Shown here: positions 11,828 to 23,323 of the stretch, one piece after another
Position numbering within the stretch: position 1 is the stretch's first letter
Layout: every line of letters begins with the position of its first letter
NCBI GenBank assembly: GCA_963971535.1
Contig: OZ020592.1
Span: 57,355,028-57,419,027, forward strand
DNA length: 64,000 nt
From: Notolepis coatsorum
Taxonomy: Eukaryota; Chordata; Actinopteri; Aulopiformes; Paralepididae
Direction of reading: 5' to 3'
The notes under the pieces: model-generated
The model's input: only the letters and a program-made list of their open reading frames with translations
Told to the model about the DNA's origin: nothing
Databases searched by the model: none
Position numbers and translations under genes: made by a program

Positions 11828-11858
<31 letters not shown>

Positions 11859-11930
11859 TTCTTATTCTTATTCTTATTCTTATTCTTATTCTTATTATTC
11901 TTATTCTTATTCTTTTTTTTATCAATTTTT
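10893..11930. repeat. TTC array with interspersed 16-bp motif
   Basis: Pure (TTC)n runs of about 115 and 100 bases are followed by about 24 units in which tctgctccagtagcag alternates with short TTC runs, then (TTC)n and (TTATTC)n up to about 11918. The motif contains the small inverted repeat tgct/agca. Open frames across it on either strand are periodic and not genes. Confidence 0.95.
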
Positions 11931-12448
11931 TTTAATTATTATTCACATGAAACAAGACAACACATTAAACACAATCACAATACATAGAACTTCACAAGAA
12001 AATAACAAAAACAATAATAATACAGAATAACAATTTATACAGACAAAGAGAAAAGAAAACAGAGTTCAACCTTCTACATTTTAAATCCAAGGGGTACTAT
12101 CCAATAAATGGTCTTTCCCAGTGTTCAGCCCCGATTCCCGGCTGTGTGACCCTATATTAATAAAACGTACATCTCCAATTCACCACAAGGACCACTTTTT
12201 GAGAACACGACCCGAAAACAGAGCAATGAACCTTCATGACAAAACAAAAACCTGTAGAGGTGTTCCATAGACTCACAGAGACCGTGTAAAAGTGACCAAA
12301 CAGTGAAGAAATAGTTAAATAGCTGCCCCCCCATAAAATCCCCAGCTAAACTCAAGAGGACAAGACAAAAGACAAGACAGACAAAACATTTCCTCCTCCC
12401 CCTCCCAAGAGACCCCCGGACTCACCCGAACACGCACCTCAACCCCGC

Positions 12449-15400
12449 TCAGCCGCACACGGCGGTCCTGACCTTTTCGGCTGCTGCAAACCACAGGTCA
12501 ATACCTGCCTGTCCCACCCCAATCACCCGCGCCGTGGATATCTCAAGATAAATCACATCCAATAGTGTTAGGGACCAGTTAATCACTGTAAGCTTCTCAG
12601 GCTCCTTCCATCTCATTGCTATTAGCTTCTTCGCTGCTGTGACACCCGCTAGGACAACCCTTTTTAGTTGAACGGACGCAGGTAGTGTCGTTATATCGTT
12701 CAGGAGTAGCGTAACAGCTGTGAATGGGATAGTTAAGCCACACAGATCTGAAAGTTTGTCCGTTTTTGACCTCCAGAAGCGGGCCACTGGTGGGCAATCC
12801 CAATACATATGCATATAAGTGCCAGTGGCCTTTTGAGAGCACAAAGTGCACAGAAAGTCGGTTATCAGTCCCATAGCAAATAGCTTCCTAGGTGTAAGAT
12901 AGGTCCTATGAATATAATTCAAATACATTTGCTGGTGATTGGGGTTGCGGGAAGATAATGCCACATTTGCCCAAACATCATCCCAGTCAAACTCGGGGTC
13001 CAACTCCGGGATATCCACCCGCCAGATTGTATCCAATGATACATTTTTATACGTGGATTGAATTAAGAGCGTATAAAAGTCTGAGACAAACCCTCTGGAG
13101 GTCGTCCTGTCCACTATGAGCCTGAGGAAGGGGTGTGGGTGCAAAGCTTGAGCCCATGGCACGCCATGCGCCCTCAGCGCTGACCTTAGTTGAAGGTAAA
13201 GAAAAAAGGACTCGCCGGGAAGATCATAAAATTCTCTTAAGTCCTGAAACGCACGGAGGCCGTTCTTATCATAAATATCCTCCAGAGTATGAACTCCCCT
13301 CCTCTGCCATTGAGGAATATTAACCGGCTTGTGCCCAACAAGTAATTGCTGGTTATTAAAAATTGGAGAGTCCAGGTGCCATGGGCATTTAACCCCACAC
13401 GACCTCTGTACATTACGCCACGTTTGGATCATGTGAGTTATGATCGGTCCATACCTCAGCCGGCATTTCGAAATAGAGACAGTGGAGTACACCACATCCT
13501 GGAATCTTAGCGGTGAGACCGCCGCCGCTTCTAAGGTGCGCCAAGATACAGCATCTACAGGGTCTAGCCAGCACATCAGAGTTCTCAGTGAGAAGGACCA
13601 GAAATAAAGCTTAAAATCAGGGATTGCAAGGCCCCCATCTTGTTTCCTACGTTGAGTAGTAGCTCTTTTGATTCTCGGGCGTTTGTTATTCCAGATCAAT
13701 TTAGATACCATCTAACAATGAGCTAACAAAATGTATCCTAGGCAGAACGTTCATTTTGATTATGGAAGCTCGGGCTTGTAGGGAGTTAGGAAGGGACGAC
13801 CATCTGTCTAGATCCTGGCGTATTTTATCATAAGTACCCGTGAAGTTGTACTTAGTAGTTTGACTCAGCGTGGGGAATATCTCTATACCTAAGTATTTAA
13901 AATGTTCCACTATGGGGATATCAGCTGGTAGTCGCACCGCCTTGGCCAGCTCATTAAGAGGTAGGCAGGCTGATTTGTTCCAGTTAATCTTAAAGCCTGA
14001 CAATTTACCAAAGTCATCGATTATTTCCAATAATTTTGTGGCCGACCGGGAAGGGTCATCCATAAAAATCAGTAGGTCATCCGCATAGAGAGCAATTTTG
14101 TGTGGTGTATTATTGATCATTATGGGGACGATGTCCTCTGATTGCCTAATAAATTGGGCCAATGGTTCGAGGGAAAGCGCGAATAGTCCCGGGCTCAGAG
14201 GACAACCCTGTCTAGAAGATCTGGAGACTGGGAAAAGTGTGGAACAGTTTTTGCCTGTCAGTATCATTGCCGACGGCGAGGCATACAGGACTTTAATCAT
14301 ATGAATAAAATTCTTTCCCAGACCCATGACCTCAAGTACCTTCCACAGGTATGACCATTCTAGTCTGTCAAACGCCTTCATGGCATCCAAAGACAGAACA
14401 GTGGACGGAGCTGTATTGTCTTTACTGTTATCGACTACATGCAACAGCCTCCTAAGATTATCTGCAGCCAGGCGCCCCGGGATAAAACCAGTTTGATCGC
14501 AGTGTACCAATACCGTCATAAATCTCTGCAGGCGGCGGGCCAGCACCTTGGCAAACACTTTTAAATCGGCCCAGAGAAGACTCAAGGGCCTATAGCTACC
14601 ACAATCATTGGGATCTTTGTCCTTCTTGAGAAGTAAAGAAATCAGCGCCATGTTGACATCTCTTGAGAACTCCCCCTGTTCGATAGCGTAATTGATCATA
14701 TCGAGCATCAATGGGCCCAGTTGGTCCCAGAAAGCTAAATACACCTCGGGTGGAATACCATCCCAGCCTGGTGCCTTACCCCTCTGCATTTCAGCGATCG
14801 TCTCCCTTAGTTCCATAAGGGTGATCGGTTTCCCCAGTTCCTTAGCCTCTTCCTCAGAAATGTGGGGTATCTCAAGCGCGCCAATGAACGATTCAAATTT
14901 AGAGTCGTCGAGATTAACCTCTGAGCCAGGGTTGTACAGTGCGATATATATGTCGCACGTGCGACACTGACGTCAGTCTGTGCGATGAAAGGATTGACTT
15001 CAATAGCACTGGTGCGATGGCCCGCGATGGCCCGCTATCCACTTGGTACTTGTAGTCTTGTGCGATTAAATACAATGTCCCTTCTGCGTAAGACTCCATA
15101 TATCAAACACCAAATCCCATAATCCCTAGCGAACAATATCCCCACGAGTTGCGAGCTCAATGTGACTCATATCCGCTCGGCTCAGCTCACTCACAACACG
15201 GCAGGACTCGTCTCAGCAGCAGTAGCGTTTGGAACGCGGACATTGAAACAGAACTAGTGGATAGTGTTGTCGCGACCCAAAACAAATCCCTGCTGTTTTA
15301 TTCGGCAACGGGTCAAATGCATATAACATGCTTTGCAATCCTCGCGTCATATAAAGTCCGAAATGAACGTTACATTAGCATGAGCTAACAACAAGCTGTT

Positions 15401-17340
15401 CATAGCCATATAGAGAGAACAGCAGACGGGCAGAGTGAGGAGGAGGGGGGGGGGCAGACATTCTCCCTTCTCTGTGTGTGTGTGTGTGTGTGCGTTTGGA
15501 AAGATCAGATGAAGTCAGACGAGTATATTATATTGATAGTAAATGTACTGAGGGTGGACAGATAATGTTGATATTTAAACATAAAAAATACAATACAAAA
15601 TAAATGTATTCATGATCATGCAACATAAAACGGTTGCGTGTTGTGAGTTCCAAAACATTTAACTTAAAGTTTAAAGCTCAATATATCAAAACGTGGCACT
15701 TTACAGTGAACAGGAGGTCTATGTGTATTAAAAACAATAGGTTGTTTTTCCTTTAAAAGTCTGGAAGAGGTCAAAAATAAAAATGTCAAATGATATTTCC
15801 GTTGCCTTTTTTGAGTTGATCTAAATGTTACTGATTGTGTTAAATGGTCTTATGTTATGATATCGTCTCATATCGATTGCAGGCACCTGCATCGTATCAT
15901 ATCGTGGCATATATCAGCAAATATCGTATTGTTGTCCAAAGAATCTATATCGTATCGTGATGAAACTTGTGATTCCCACCCCTAGTAGAGTCCATACACC
16001 CAACACCAAATCCCATAATTCCTTACACGTAACGTGTCTGGCTGTGTGACGTCAACTTGTCAGCATGAAAATGACAGCCAAACATGGCACTGCAACTAAA
16101 TAACACAAATACAATAGACACATTTGTGACTGTTACAAATATAACACGTTTTATACTTGTGCTACAAGATTTTGGCCTGTGCTACAAAACCATCAACCTC
16201 TGTAGCACCAGTGCTATGTGCAAAAAAAGTTAACGTACAGCCCTGCTCTGAGCTATATAACTGTGAGTAAAACTCTTTAAAAGTGTCGTTGATCTTTTTC
16301 GAATCAGTAGTGATTGTACCCTGTCGCGTCTTGATCGAGGGGATATCCGAGAAATGATGATTCAAGCTTATTTTCATTGCCAATAGATGGCTAGGCCTGG
16401 AGCCGTGAAAGTAGTAATTTTGCCTTGTCCTATGTATCAAGAACTCAGACTGTTGTTTAAGTATGGAGTTTATTTCCTTCTTGACTATCTTACATTGTGT
16501 GTTTAGTCGTTCACTATAGTTAGTTTGCAAAGATGCGTATAGATCCGCATATAATGTTTCCAGTCCTTCTAGTTTTTTTGATCGGGATTTACGTAAGTTG
16601 GAGGAGAAAAGTGTGACATGACCCCTGATAAATCCTTTCAATGCGTTCCATAGGACACTGGGGTCATCGACCGTGCCAACATTGATCTGCAAGAATTCAG
16701 CTAGTTTACTCCCGAACTCAGAGCAGAAATCATCATTCTTTAATAAGGTTGAGTTAAAACGCCATCTGGGAGCTCTCGTGGAGAGCCTGCCAAAGGTTGC
16801 CACAAGGAAAATCCCCTTGTGGTCCGAGAGAGCCAGGGGAACCAATGAGACGTCGAAACTATCAAACAAATTAGGGGATGCGAATGCATAGTCTATTCGA
16901 GAGAAGGTTTTGTGTCTGGCAGACAGGTGAGAGTAATCCTTGAGGGTGGGATTGGATAAGCGCCATAGGTCTGCGAGCCCAGTGTCCTGGGCCCACATCC
17001 TGAGGGCCTTAGAGGACCGTTTTTGGTCGCTTGTTTCAGAGGGCCCGGACCTATCCATCTCCGCATCCCAGCACGCATTAAAATCGCCACCCACAATGAG
17101 AGCGTATCCAGTAAGTTCCAACATATTCTTCGTGATTGTATTATAAAACGCTGAATCAAATGTGTTAGGGGCATACAATGCTATTATTGCCATCTTCCTA
17201 TGAGAGAACTCAACTTTTGCTATAGTAATCCTTCCCTCTGTGTCCGACCACACATCCAGGACTTTGATATCAAGGTTACGTCTTGTAACTATGACGACTC
17301 CTTTCGTCTTATCATCGGCTGATAACGTGATATTGTCGAT
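12449..17340 (-). pseudogene. Tx1/L1 ORF2 (endonuclease + reverse transcriptase), interrupted
   Basis: The endonuclease part (17340-16246) shows VGGDFN and LSDHKG but lacks roughly the first 70 residues, including the usual start and QETH motif; a stop precedes the remaining frame. The hAT at 14927-16245 falls between endonuclease and RT, and removing it with one TSD restores the frame. The RT part (14926-13701) has [21 protein letters not shown] and [10 protein letters not shown] one-base frameshift near 13711 leads to the C-terminal part (13711-12449), which has the L1-type Cys-His motif (CTLCSQ...HMYWDC). Not functional. Confidence 0.9.
14927..16245. mobile_element. hAT-like DNA transposon, non-autonomous (1319 bp)
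   Basis: Ends cagggttgtac and gtacagccctg are inverted. The 8-bp TSD ctctgagc is exact at 14919-14926 and 16246-16253. The interior repeats a segment around ccaaatcccataat at about 15110 and 16010 and contains a stretch rich in atatcg that looks like the end of another element (15840-15985). No transposase frame seen. Confidence 0.92.
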
Positions 17341-17955
17341 TTGCTAGCCTTGACACATCACCCACCAATAAATGCATAACCTTTGTAAGAATAGAATTAA
17401 ACACATTCATTAACCCGGGGATGGTAATAAGCAATACCTGACACAACCTGTTATCATATATTGTTTATATATATTTTCAACCGATCTTCTCCTACCGGAG
17501 CCCAAAGCTCAAAACAGCCTGGATATAAAAATAAAAGCATACAAGAAGTTAGTTAAGGACCCGATCACCGTTGAATTGTGTGAACCGATGACACTTAAAC
17601 AGCAACAACAACCAAAGTGCGTAAATATTAACGGGTCTCAAATGTCTCAGCGCAGACGTTAGACGCAGCCCGCTAGCTAGCCCGAGGCTAGCGCGTAAGC
17701 TAGTGATGAATCCGGATAGCACGTTAGAGTCTGTTATGTACATTGTTCAGCTAGCTCGTTAGCTTCCAAAGAGGCGATACACAAGTACGACCATGAGGTC
17801 AGCATTAGCAAGTAACAGAAGTCATTGGGAAGCCCCGCTAGTTGGATGGGCAGTGGACAGTTAGCATGTCTACTGTCTAGGCATGACAGCATGAATAGTC
17901 GGCCCTATCAATGCATTCAGGCCCACATCGCCAAGTCACTCACCCGTCATAGATA
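17341..17955 (-). other. Spacer between Tx1 ORF1 and truncated ORF2
   Basis: About 615 bases with no conserved frame where the start of the endonuclease would be expected. Possibly the site of an old deletion or replacement of the ORF2 N terminus. Confidence 0.5.
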
Positions 17956-18861
17956 TCAAGCTACAGTCTCGGCTATCCCCTCGAGATATTCCTTCGCTTT
18001 AGCCAACGACCAAAATGAACGCCGACCATCGACCTTATCCAACACAGATAATTTCGCGGGAGCGAATAGCATGGGCCTCAGGCCTAGTTTCCATAGCTTG
18101 GACAGGACCACTTTGTATTCGCCTCTCTGTGCTTGAACCTCCGGCGTAAAGTCTTCGAAAATGGCCACTTTGTGATCGCCAAGCCTTAGATTACCCCTTC
18201 TGGCACGAGCCGACCGCATGATGAGTTCTCTCTGCTGTAGCCTGTTCAGCTTGACAATGATGGGCCTCGGTTCCTTGTTCACTCCATGAGTGGTCCTGCC
18301 CGCTCTGTAGGCCGATTCACATACGGGAGGGGAGGGGAGGACGTCATTCCCCAGTATTTCTTGCAGCAATTCCGGCATGGTCTCAGAGAGACGGCCTTCC
18401 CCGCTGCCCTCCGGTACTCCAACAATCCTGATGTTGTAGCGTCTCTCCCGGGACTGTATTTCCACAATTACCGACTGTAGTTTGGCAACTTCGGCCTGCC
18501 TAGCCAGCAGGGAGCGCTCCAGATCCGCCATCTTCTCGCCCTGTAATGAGGCCTCCGTCGTTAGCGCAGCTAGTTCGATAGCATTAGCCGAGGAGACAGC
18601 GTGCAGCGACTCCATCTTGTCTATCAACGGGATGACCGCCAACCTTATTTCCTCTGATATCTCTCGATGAAGGTTATCACAAAAATCCGCCAGCACTTTT
18701 CTTTGTGTTTCAGCGAAGCGTGTCTCAGATTCTGCATGGAGCTTGGTCATGACCGAGAGCACAGCTTCGCTTATCTCCCCGACACCGGGCGATGGTGCGG
18801 CCAGGCCCGGTGGTAGTTTGCTGGCTGGAGCGCTCATGGATCTGGTTTCCACCACCGACAT
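17956..18861 (-). CDS. Tx1/L1 ORF1 protein (about 301 residues)
   Basis: Open from an ATG at 18861 (MSVVETRSMSAP); a longer in-frame start at 18930 adds 23 residues that look like 5' leader. After a Ser/Pro-rich head comes a coiled coil, then an RRM-like region starting at RERRYNIRIVGVPEG and a C-terminal domain, the layout of L1 ORF1 RNA-binding proteins. It would coat the LINE RNA as a trimer. The frame is intact although ORF2 is dead. Confidence 0.85.
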   Translation of the reverse strand: MSVVETRSMSAPASKLPPGLAAPSPGVGEISEAVLSVMTKLHAESETRFAETQRKVLADFCDNLHREISEEIRLAVIPLIDKMESLHAVSSANAIELAALTTEASLQGEKMADLERSLLARQAEVAKLQSVIVEIQSRERRYNIRIVGVPEGSGEGRLSETMPELLQEILGNDVLPSPPVCESAYRAGRTTHGVNKEPRPIIVKLNRLQQRELIMRSARARRGNLRLGDHKVAIFEDFTPEVQAQRGEYKVVLSKLWKLGLRPMLFAPAKLSVLDKVDGRRSFWSLAKAKEYLEGIAETVA

Positions 18862-19035
18862 CGCAGAAAGTCGAAAAAAGTTGACGACAGTAGTTGAAAC
18901 TCGACGACTTAACAAGCAGACAAAAAACAAATTAAAATAAAATAAAGACTAATGGGGAAAAACGTATATTCCGCACGGTAGAAGGGAGCTCACGTGAAAC
19001 ACGTCTACTCCATAATCGCCTAGCTCCGCCCCCCC

Positions 19036-19212
19036 TTCTTCTTCTTCTTCTTCTTCTTCTTCTTCTTCTTCTTCTTCTTCTTCTTCTTCTTCTTCTTCTT
19101 CTTCTTCTTCTTCTTCTTCTTCTTCTTCTTCTTCTTCTTCTTCTTCTTCTTCTTCTTCTTCTTCTTCTTCTTCTTCTTCTTCTTCTTCTTCTTCTTCTTC
19201 TTCTTCTTCTTC
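19036..19212. repeat. (TTC)59 microsatellite
   Basis: Uninterrupted TTC repeat of about 177 bases at the 5' side of the Tx1-type LINE. The 12-bp duplication gacctacagact follows at 19214-19225. Confidence 0.97.
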
Positions 19213-19225
19213 CGACCTACAGACT

Positions 19226-20378
19226 GAGACAAGAGGGAGGTATTTATACTGGTTGACCAAACCAATACAGACACATGGGGAAAGACAAATCATCAATAAT
19301 AAATTACATTAACCTTAATCATCTATAATTTATAATGAACAGTTAGTTTGAAGAAATCAAATCAAATCAAATGTATTTATAAGGCCCGACAACACACATT
19401 AATGTCCCCATGGGCCGTACAGGTCTTCTTTAAATAAGTCAAGAAGAAAACATAACAATAAGTCAAGAAGAGAACAAGAACACCATAAGGTCCAAATTTT
19501 TTTAGATGAATGCAAATAAATGAAAGAATGCAAGCACTCCCAGACATACCCCACGCGAAGGTAAGGAAAAACTCACTAAAACCTAACAATAGGGAAAAAA
19601 GCTCCACAGGCAGTGTGGAGGAGAGAAACCTTAGAAGGGCCATTCAAGGGGGGATCTCCCTTCTTAGATGTTGGTGATAGTAGTGTTGCAGACGGACAGT
19701 TGGTAAGCATGCACTCATGTGTGTAGTGAAACACAGATGAGTGCATGCAATAGCAACTGAACATTTTGAAAGATTAAAGATAGAGCTGATAGCGGATCTA
19801 TTTGAGGCACAGGGGCGGCGCAAAGAGGGTCACGTCCTCCCCGTCTTAGTCACGGGACATTCAACACTCCGGTCATTGCTCAAGGACAGCCGGAGACAGG
19901 GAGATAGGGGGCGGTGCAGAGAGGGTCGCGAACTCCCCGACATCATCGCGGGACGTCCGGCACTCCGGTCACCACTACGAGACCTCCGGAGACAGGGGGG
20001 CACGCAGAGGGGGTCGCAACCTCCCGGCCTTCATCACGGGACGTCCGACACTCCGGTCAGCACTCCAGGACAGCAAGTCATAGGGGGACAGGGAGACGGG
20101 ACAGGCGTTAGACAGCTCATGTGATTGTAGTGGGCGGACATAGCAATAGATACAAGTGGTAAGCATATATGTGAATCGAGTAGATATATGAAGTAAGGAT
20201 ATTATGTGAATAGAATAGAAGTACTTAACCCAGCAATGAAACCGTGTTGACTGTTAATCTGTTAACAGTCTGTTAATACTGTTAATCAGTTGACAGGACC
20301 ACGGACAGACGACGGTAAATAAATGATCCAAGGCCTTGGAGGTGCATGTAGAGCAGTCACTACAATCTTGGCCAAGAC
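19226..20378. other. LINE-tail remnant and a diverged triplicate of about 85 bp
   Basis: aatcaaatcaaatgtattta near 19360 looks like a common fish LINE 3' end. At 19812-20085 three diverged copies of a unit of about 85 bp share the pattern gagggtcgc...ctccccg...cgggacgtccg...cactccggtca. No conserved protein was recognised in the short frames. Confidence 0.5.
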
Positions 20379-21578
20379 TAGGGCTGAGCGATATGACGAT
20401 ATTATATAAATATCGGGTACAGTTCATTAACAATACACTTTTTAAATGTATCGTGGATATCGTGATGTTTTGCCCTCGCGTTAGAGGCCGCCGCGGCTGA
20501 GATGAGACTTACAAGCGCAGTGCTAAATGCTTTCCTCTCCCTCTCACAGGAAAAAAAAAGTCAGTCACACACACACTTGCCCAAATTATGTCATCTACAC
20601 GCACATACACGCACGCAGGTGGCTCGGTGCTAGGGATGCCCCCTGAAACCCAGGAGTAAGCTCCGACGTTAACGGTACTGCAATCGGTAAGTTAGTCTAT
20701 GAGCGGATTAGCTATGGAGCTAACAGAGTGTACCATCCATCTGCGACGCAACAGTGGCAGCAACAGTGGACACGGAGTAATGTTAACGTTATGTCGAGTT
20801 CATACTACACTACACGTATGAACTCGACATAACGTTAACATTACTCCGTTTCCATGAAGTGTTTAATTAGCAGCAATCTGTTGTTGAAAATGTAACGTAA
20901 ACCGGAAATGGAATGAGAGGACAGGAAGCCGTCATGAAGTCGGCTTCTGGCCCTTGTAGTCATATATATTGTAGTCTTTTAGTCTTATTAACTAAAAGAT
21001 TTTAACAAAATAAAAAGCAGCAGCACTATTGGATAACTGAGTCATGTTTGCTATGTATTTCTTTCTTTAGGGGAGTAGGATATTTGTTTCAGTTTTAGCA
21101 TGATGTTTTATAGATGGATAGGTTAAACACAGGTTTTTGTTTTTAAGAGGGGGGGTTTGATTTGATTTGATTGAAGTTTATTTCAAGTATGCAACACAAC
21201 AAACAAACATCAAGTACAGATATAGCCTTAAGCCGTTCAAATAATAAATATATACATACATGTAAATAAATAAATAGTTACAATATGTAATCTAATCATC
21301 TAAATCTAATCTAATATATAATCTAAAAAAACGAAAGGCTAAAATGCTAAATATATAATCTAAGAATCCAATAATCTAAATCTAATATATAATATAAAAA
21401 TGCTAAATGCATGAGTCTTTTGTCTTTAATGTTCGCTTGCAAACTCAAATACTGTCTTGGTAAGCCTCATAATGAATTGTTTGGGGAAAAAAGGAAAAAC
21501 ATCGTGATGTGTATCGTGTATCGCCGAAAGGTCAGAAAATATCGTGATATCATATTTAGGCCATATCGCCCAGCCCTA
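20379..21578. mobile_element. hAT-like DNA transposon, non-autonomous (1200 bp)
   Basis: Left end tagggctgagcgatatgacg, right end ccatatcgcccagcccta. The 8-bp TSD gccaagac is exact at 20371-20378 and 21579-21586. It contains a long hairpin (20773-20848) and a LINE-tail-like tttgatttgatttga near 21157. No transposase. Confidence 0.92.
20773..20848. repeat. 31-bp perfect inverted repeat with 14-base loop
   Basis: 20773-20803 (starting cggagtaatgttaacg) is the exact reverse complement of 20818-20848. It lies inside the hAT element, far from its termini. Confidence 0.95.
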
Positions 21579-22161
21579 GCCAAGACCCCGAGACATCCAT
21601 CACCTTAGTCAGCGCCAGGAGACGGGCACTCAGAGAGAAGGGGGAGGGAAGGGGGGGGGGAGGGGGGGGAAGGACACTATGTATTTATGTAGGAGACAAT
21701 AACTGAGTCAAGCTAAAACATACATAAATCATAGTAGAACATCATTGTCTAATTAAACCCCCCCCCCCTCTTCTCATGGAGTTGGTATCTCCCGGCAAGC
21801 CTCTCCTGGTATTTAAATCCAGCCTCTTCCAATTACTGGTCCTTTGCCAGTTGCCACCAGGAAGAGCAGAGCACCGCCCGGAACACCAAACAAACATGTA
21901 AGACAAAGAAACAGCATGAGCAAACAATTATGATAAACAATGTAAACTAAGTGTGCACTAACTTAGGACCTTGTAATATATCATAATGCAAATAAAGATG
22001 GAAGTATGGTATATGAAACAATAATGTGTCATTATTTGATTTGTGTATGGGTATTATGGATGTTAAACAATGCATAAGGACAAAATGAAAAGAAAGGGAG
22101 TGTAGTGAGGGAGTGTAGTGGTTACCGACATTAGTGCTGATGTGCGGCAAATGGTGTGGCC
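21579..22161. other. Non-coding spacer with G- and C-runs
   Basis: Contains G-rich runs at 21645-21670 and a C-run near 21760. No gene or element end recognised. Confidence 0.4.
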
Positions 22162-22930
22162 GTCAGAGCCATGGAGGCCAAACAGAGACCTAGCCTGACC
22201 GGTCAGAGCCATGGAGGCCAAACAGAGACCTAGCCTGACCGGTCAGAGCCATGGAGGCCAAACAGAGACCTAGCCTGACCGGTCAGAGCCATGGAGGCCA
22301 AACAGAGACCTAGCCTGACCGGTCAGAGCCATGGAGGGCAAACAGACCTAGCCTGACCGGTCAGAGCCATGGAGGCCAAACAGAGACCTAGCCTGACCGG
22401 TCAGAGCCATGGAGGGCAAACAGACCTAGCCTGACCGGTCAGAGCCATGGAGGCCAAACAGAGACCTAGCCTGACTGGTCAGAGCCATGGAGGCCAAACA
22501 GAGACCTAGCCTGACCGGTCAGAGCCATGGAGGCCAAACGGAGACCTAGCCTGACCGGTCAGAGCCATGGAGGCCAAACAGAGACCTAGCCTGACAGGTC
22601 AGAGCCATGGAGGCCAAACGGAGACCTAGACAGGTCAGAGCCATGGAGGCCAAACAGAGACCTAGCCTGACCGGTCAGAGCCATGGAGGCCAAACAGAGA
22701 CCTAGACAGGTCAGAGCCATGAAGGCCAAACAGAGACTTAGCCTGACCGGTCAGAGCCATGGAGGCCAAACAGAGACCTAGCCTGACCGGTCAGAGCCAT
22801 GGAGGCCAAACAGAGACCTAGACAGGTCAGAGCCATGAAGGCCAAACAGAGACCTAGCCTGACCGGTCAGAGCTATGGAGGGCAAACGGAGACCTAGCCT
22901 GACAGGTCAGAGCCATGGGGGGCTACCAGA
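22162..22930. repeat. 40-bp minisatellite, array 2
   Basis: About 19-20 copies of the same unit as at 341-555, in the same orientation. Several copies lack part of the unit (gagacctagacaggtcag in place of the full gagacctagcctgacaggtcag). It ends about 300 bp before the first coding exon of ndel1. Confidence 0.95.
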
Positions 22931-23226
22931 GACCTACAGTACAAGCCTGAAAGGGAATTGTTTGTGCAGGATCATGATACTGTGTTGATGCTATTGATTG
23001 GTAATGGTGGTGATGAGGGGATATATCGTCATAGTCTCAATGGTGGAATGATTGAGTGTCTTCTGTCGTTTTACTCTGACTATGGCTTGACTCTGTAACG
23101 TCAGTTATTTCTGTCTGAAAACAAATTGAAAACATGAGATCTTGTCTATCCTAATAGAGTGTGATGTTCTGAGTGATACCATTTGACCTTGCAGTATTAA
23201 TTCTCTCTCTCTCTCTCTTTTCTCAG

Positions 23227-23323
23227 ATTTGTTTACCATGGAAATGGATATGATGCCAAAATTCTCCTCAAAAGATGAGGAAATTGACTTCTGGAAGGCA
23301 CTTTCCCTGAAGTACAAGAAAAG
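23227..23323 (+). CDS. ndel1: ndel1, first coding exon (codons 1-28 plus 2 bases)
   Basis: Acceptor ttttctcag at 23218-23226, ATG at 23238, donor AAG|gtaggt at 23324. The encoded start reads MEMDMMPKFSSKDEEIDFWK and then ALSLKYKK, matching the start of vertebrate NDEL1 (FSS...WK.LSLKYK) more closely than NDE1. The exon ends after two bases of a codon that the exon at 30361 completes as Ser. NDEL1 is a coiled-coil adaptor that binds LIS1 and dynein in microtubule transport, nuclear positioning and mitosis. Any upstream non-coding exon was not identified. Confidence 0.95.

Larger units (their letters stand above)
11931..19033 (-). mobile_element. Tx1-type L1 LINE inserted in a TTC array
   Basis: On the - strand: 5' UTR to 18862, ORF1 (18861-17956), ORF2 with apurinic endonuclease and RT (about 17340-12449), a 3' UTR of about 510 bp, and an A-rich tail at 11945-11920. 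Both ends abut TTC repeats (19036-19212 upstream, 10893-11918 downstream). Some Tx1-clade LINEs are known to choose microsatellites as targets, and this placement fits that behaviour. A hAT element (14927-16245) cuts ORF2. Confidence 0.85.

Noticed and set aside
10846-11925. Phe-, Lys-, Glu- and Arg-rich frames
   Set aside because: TTC/GAA array and compound satellite.
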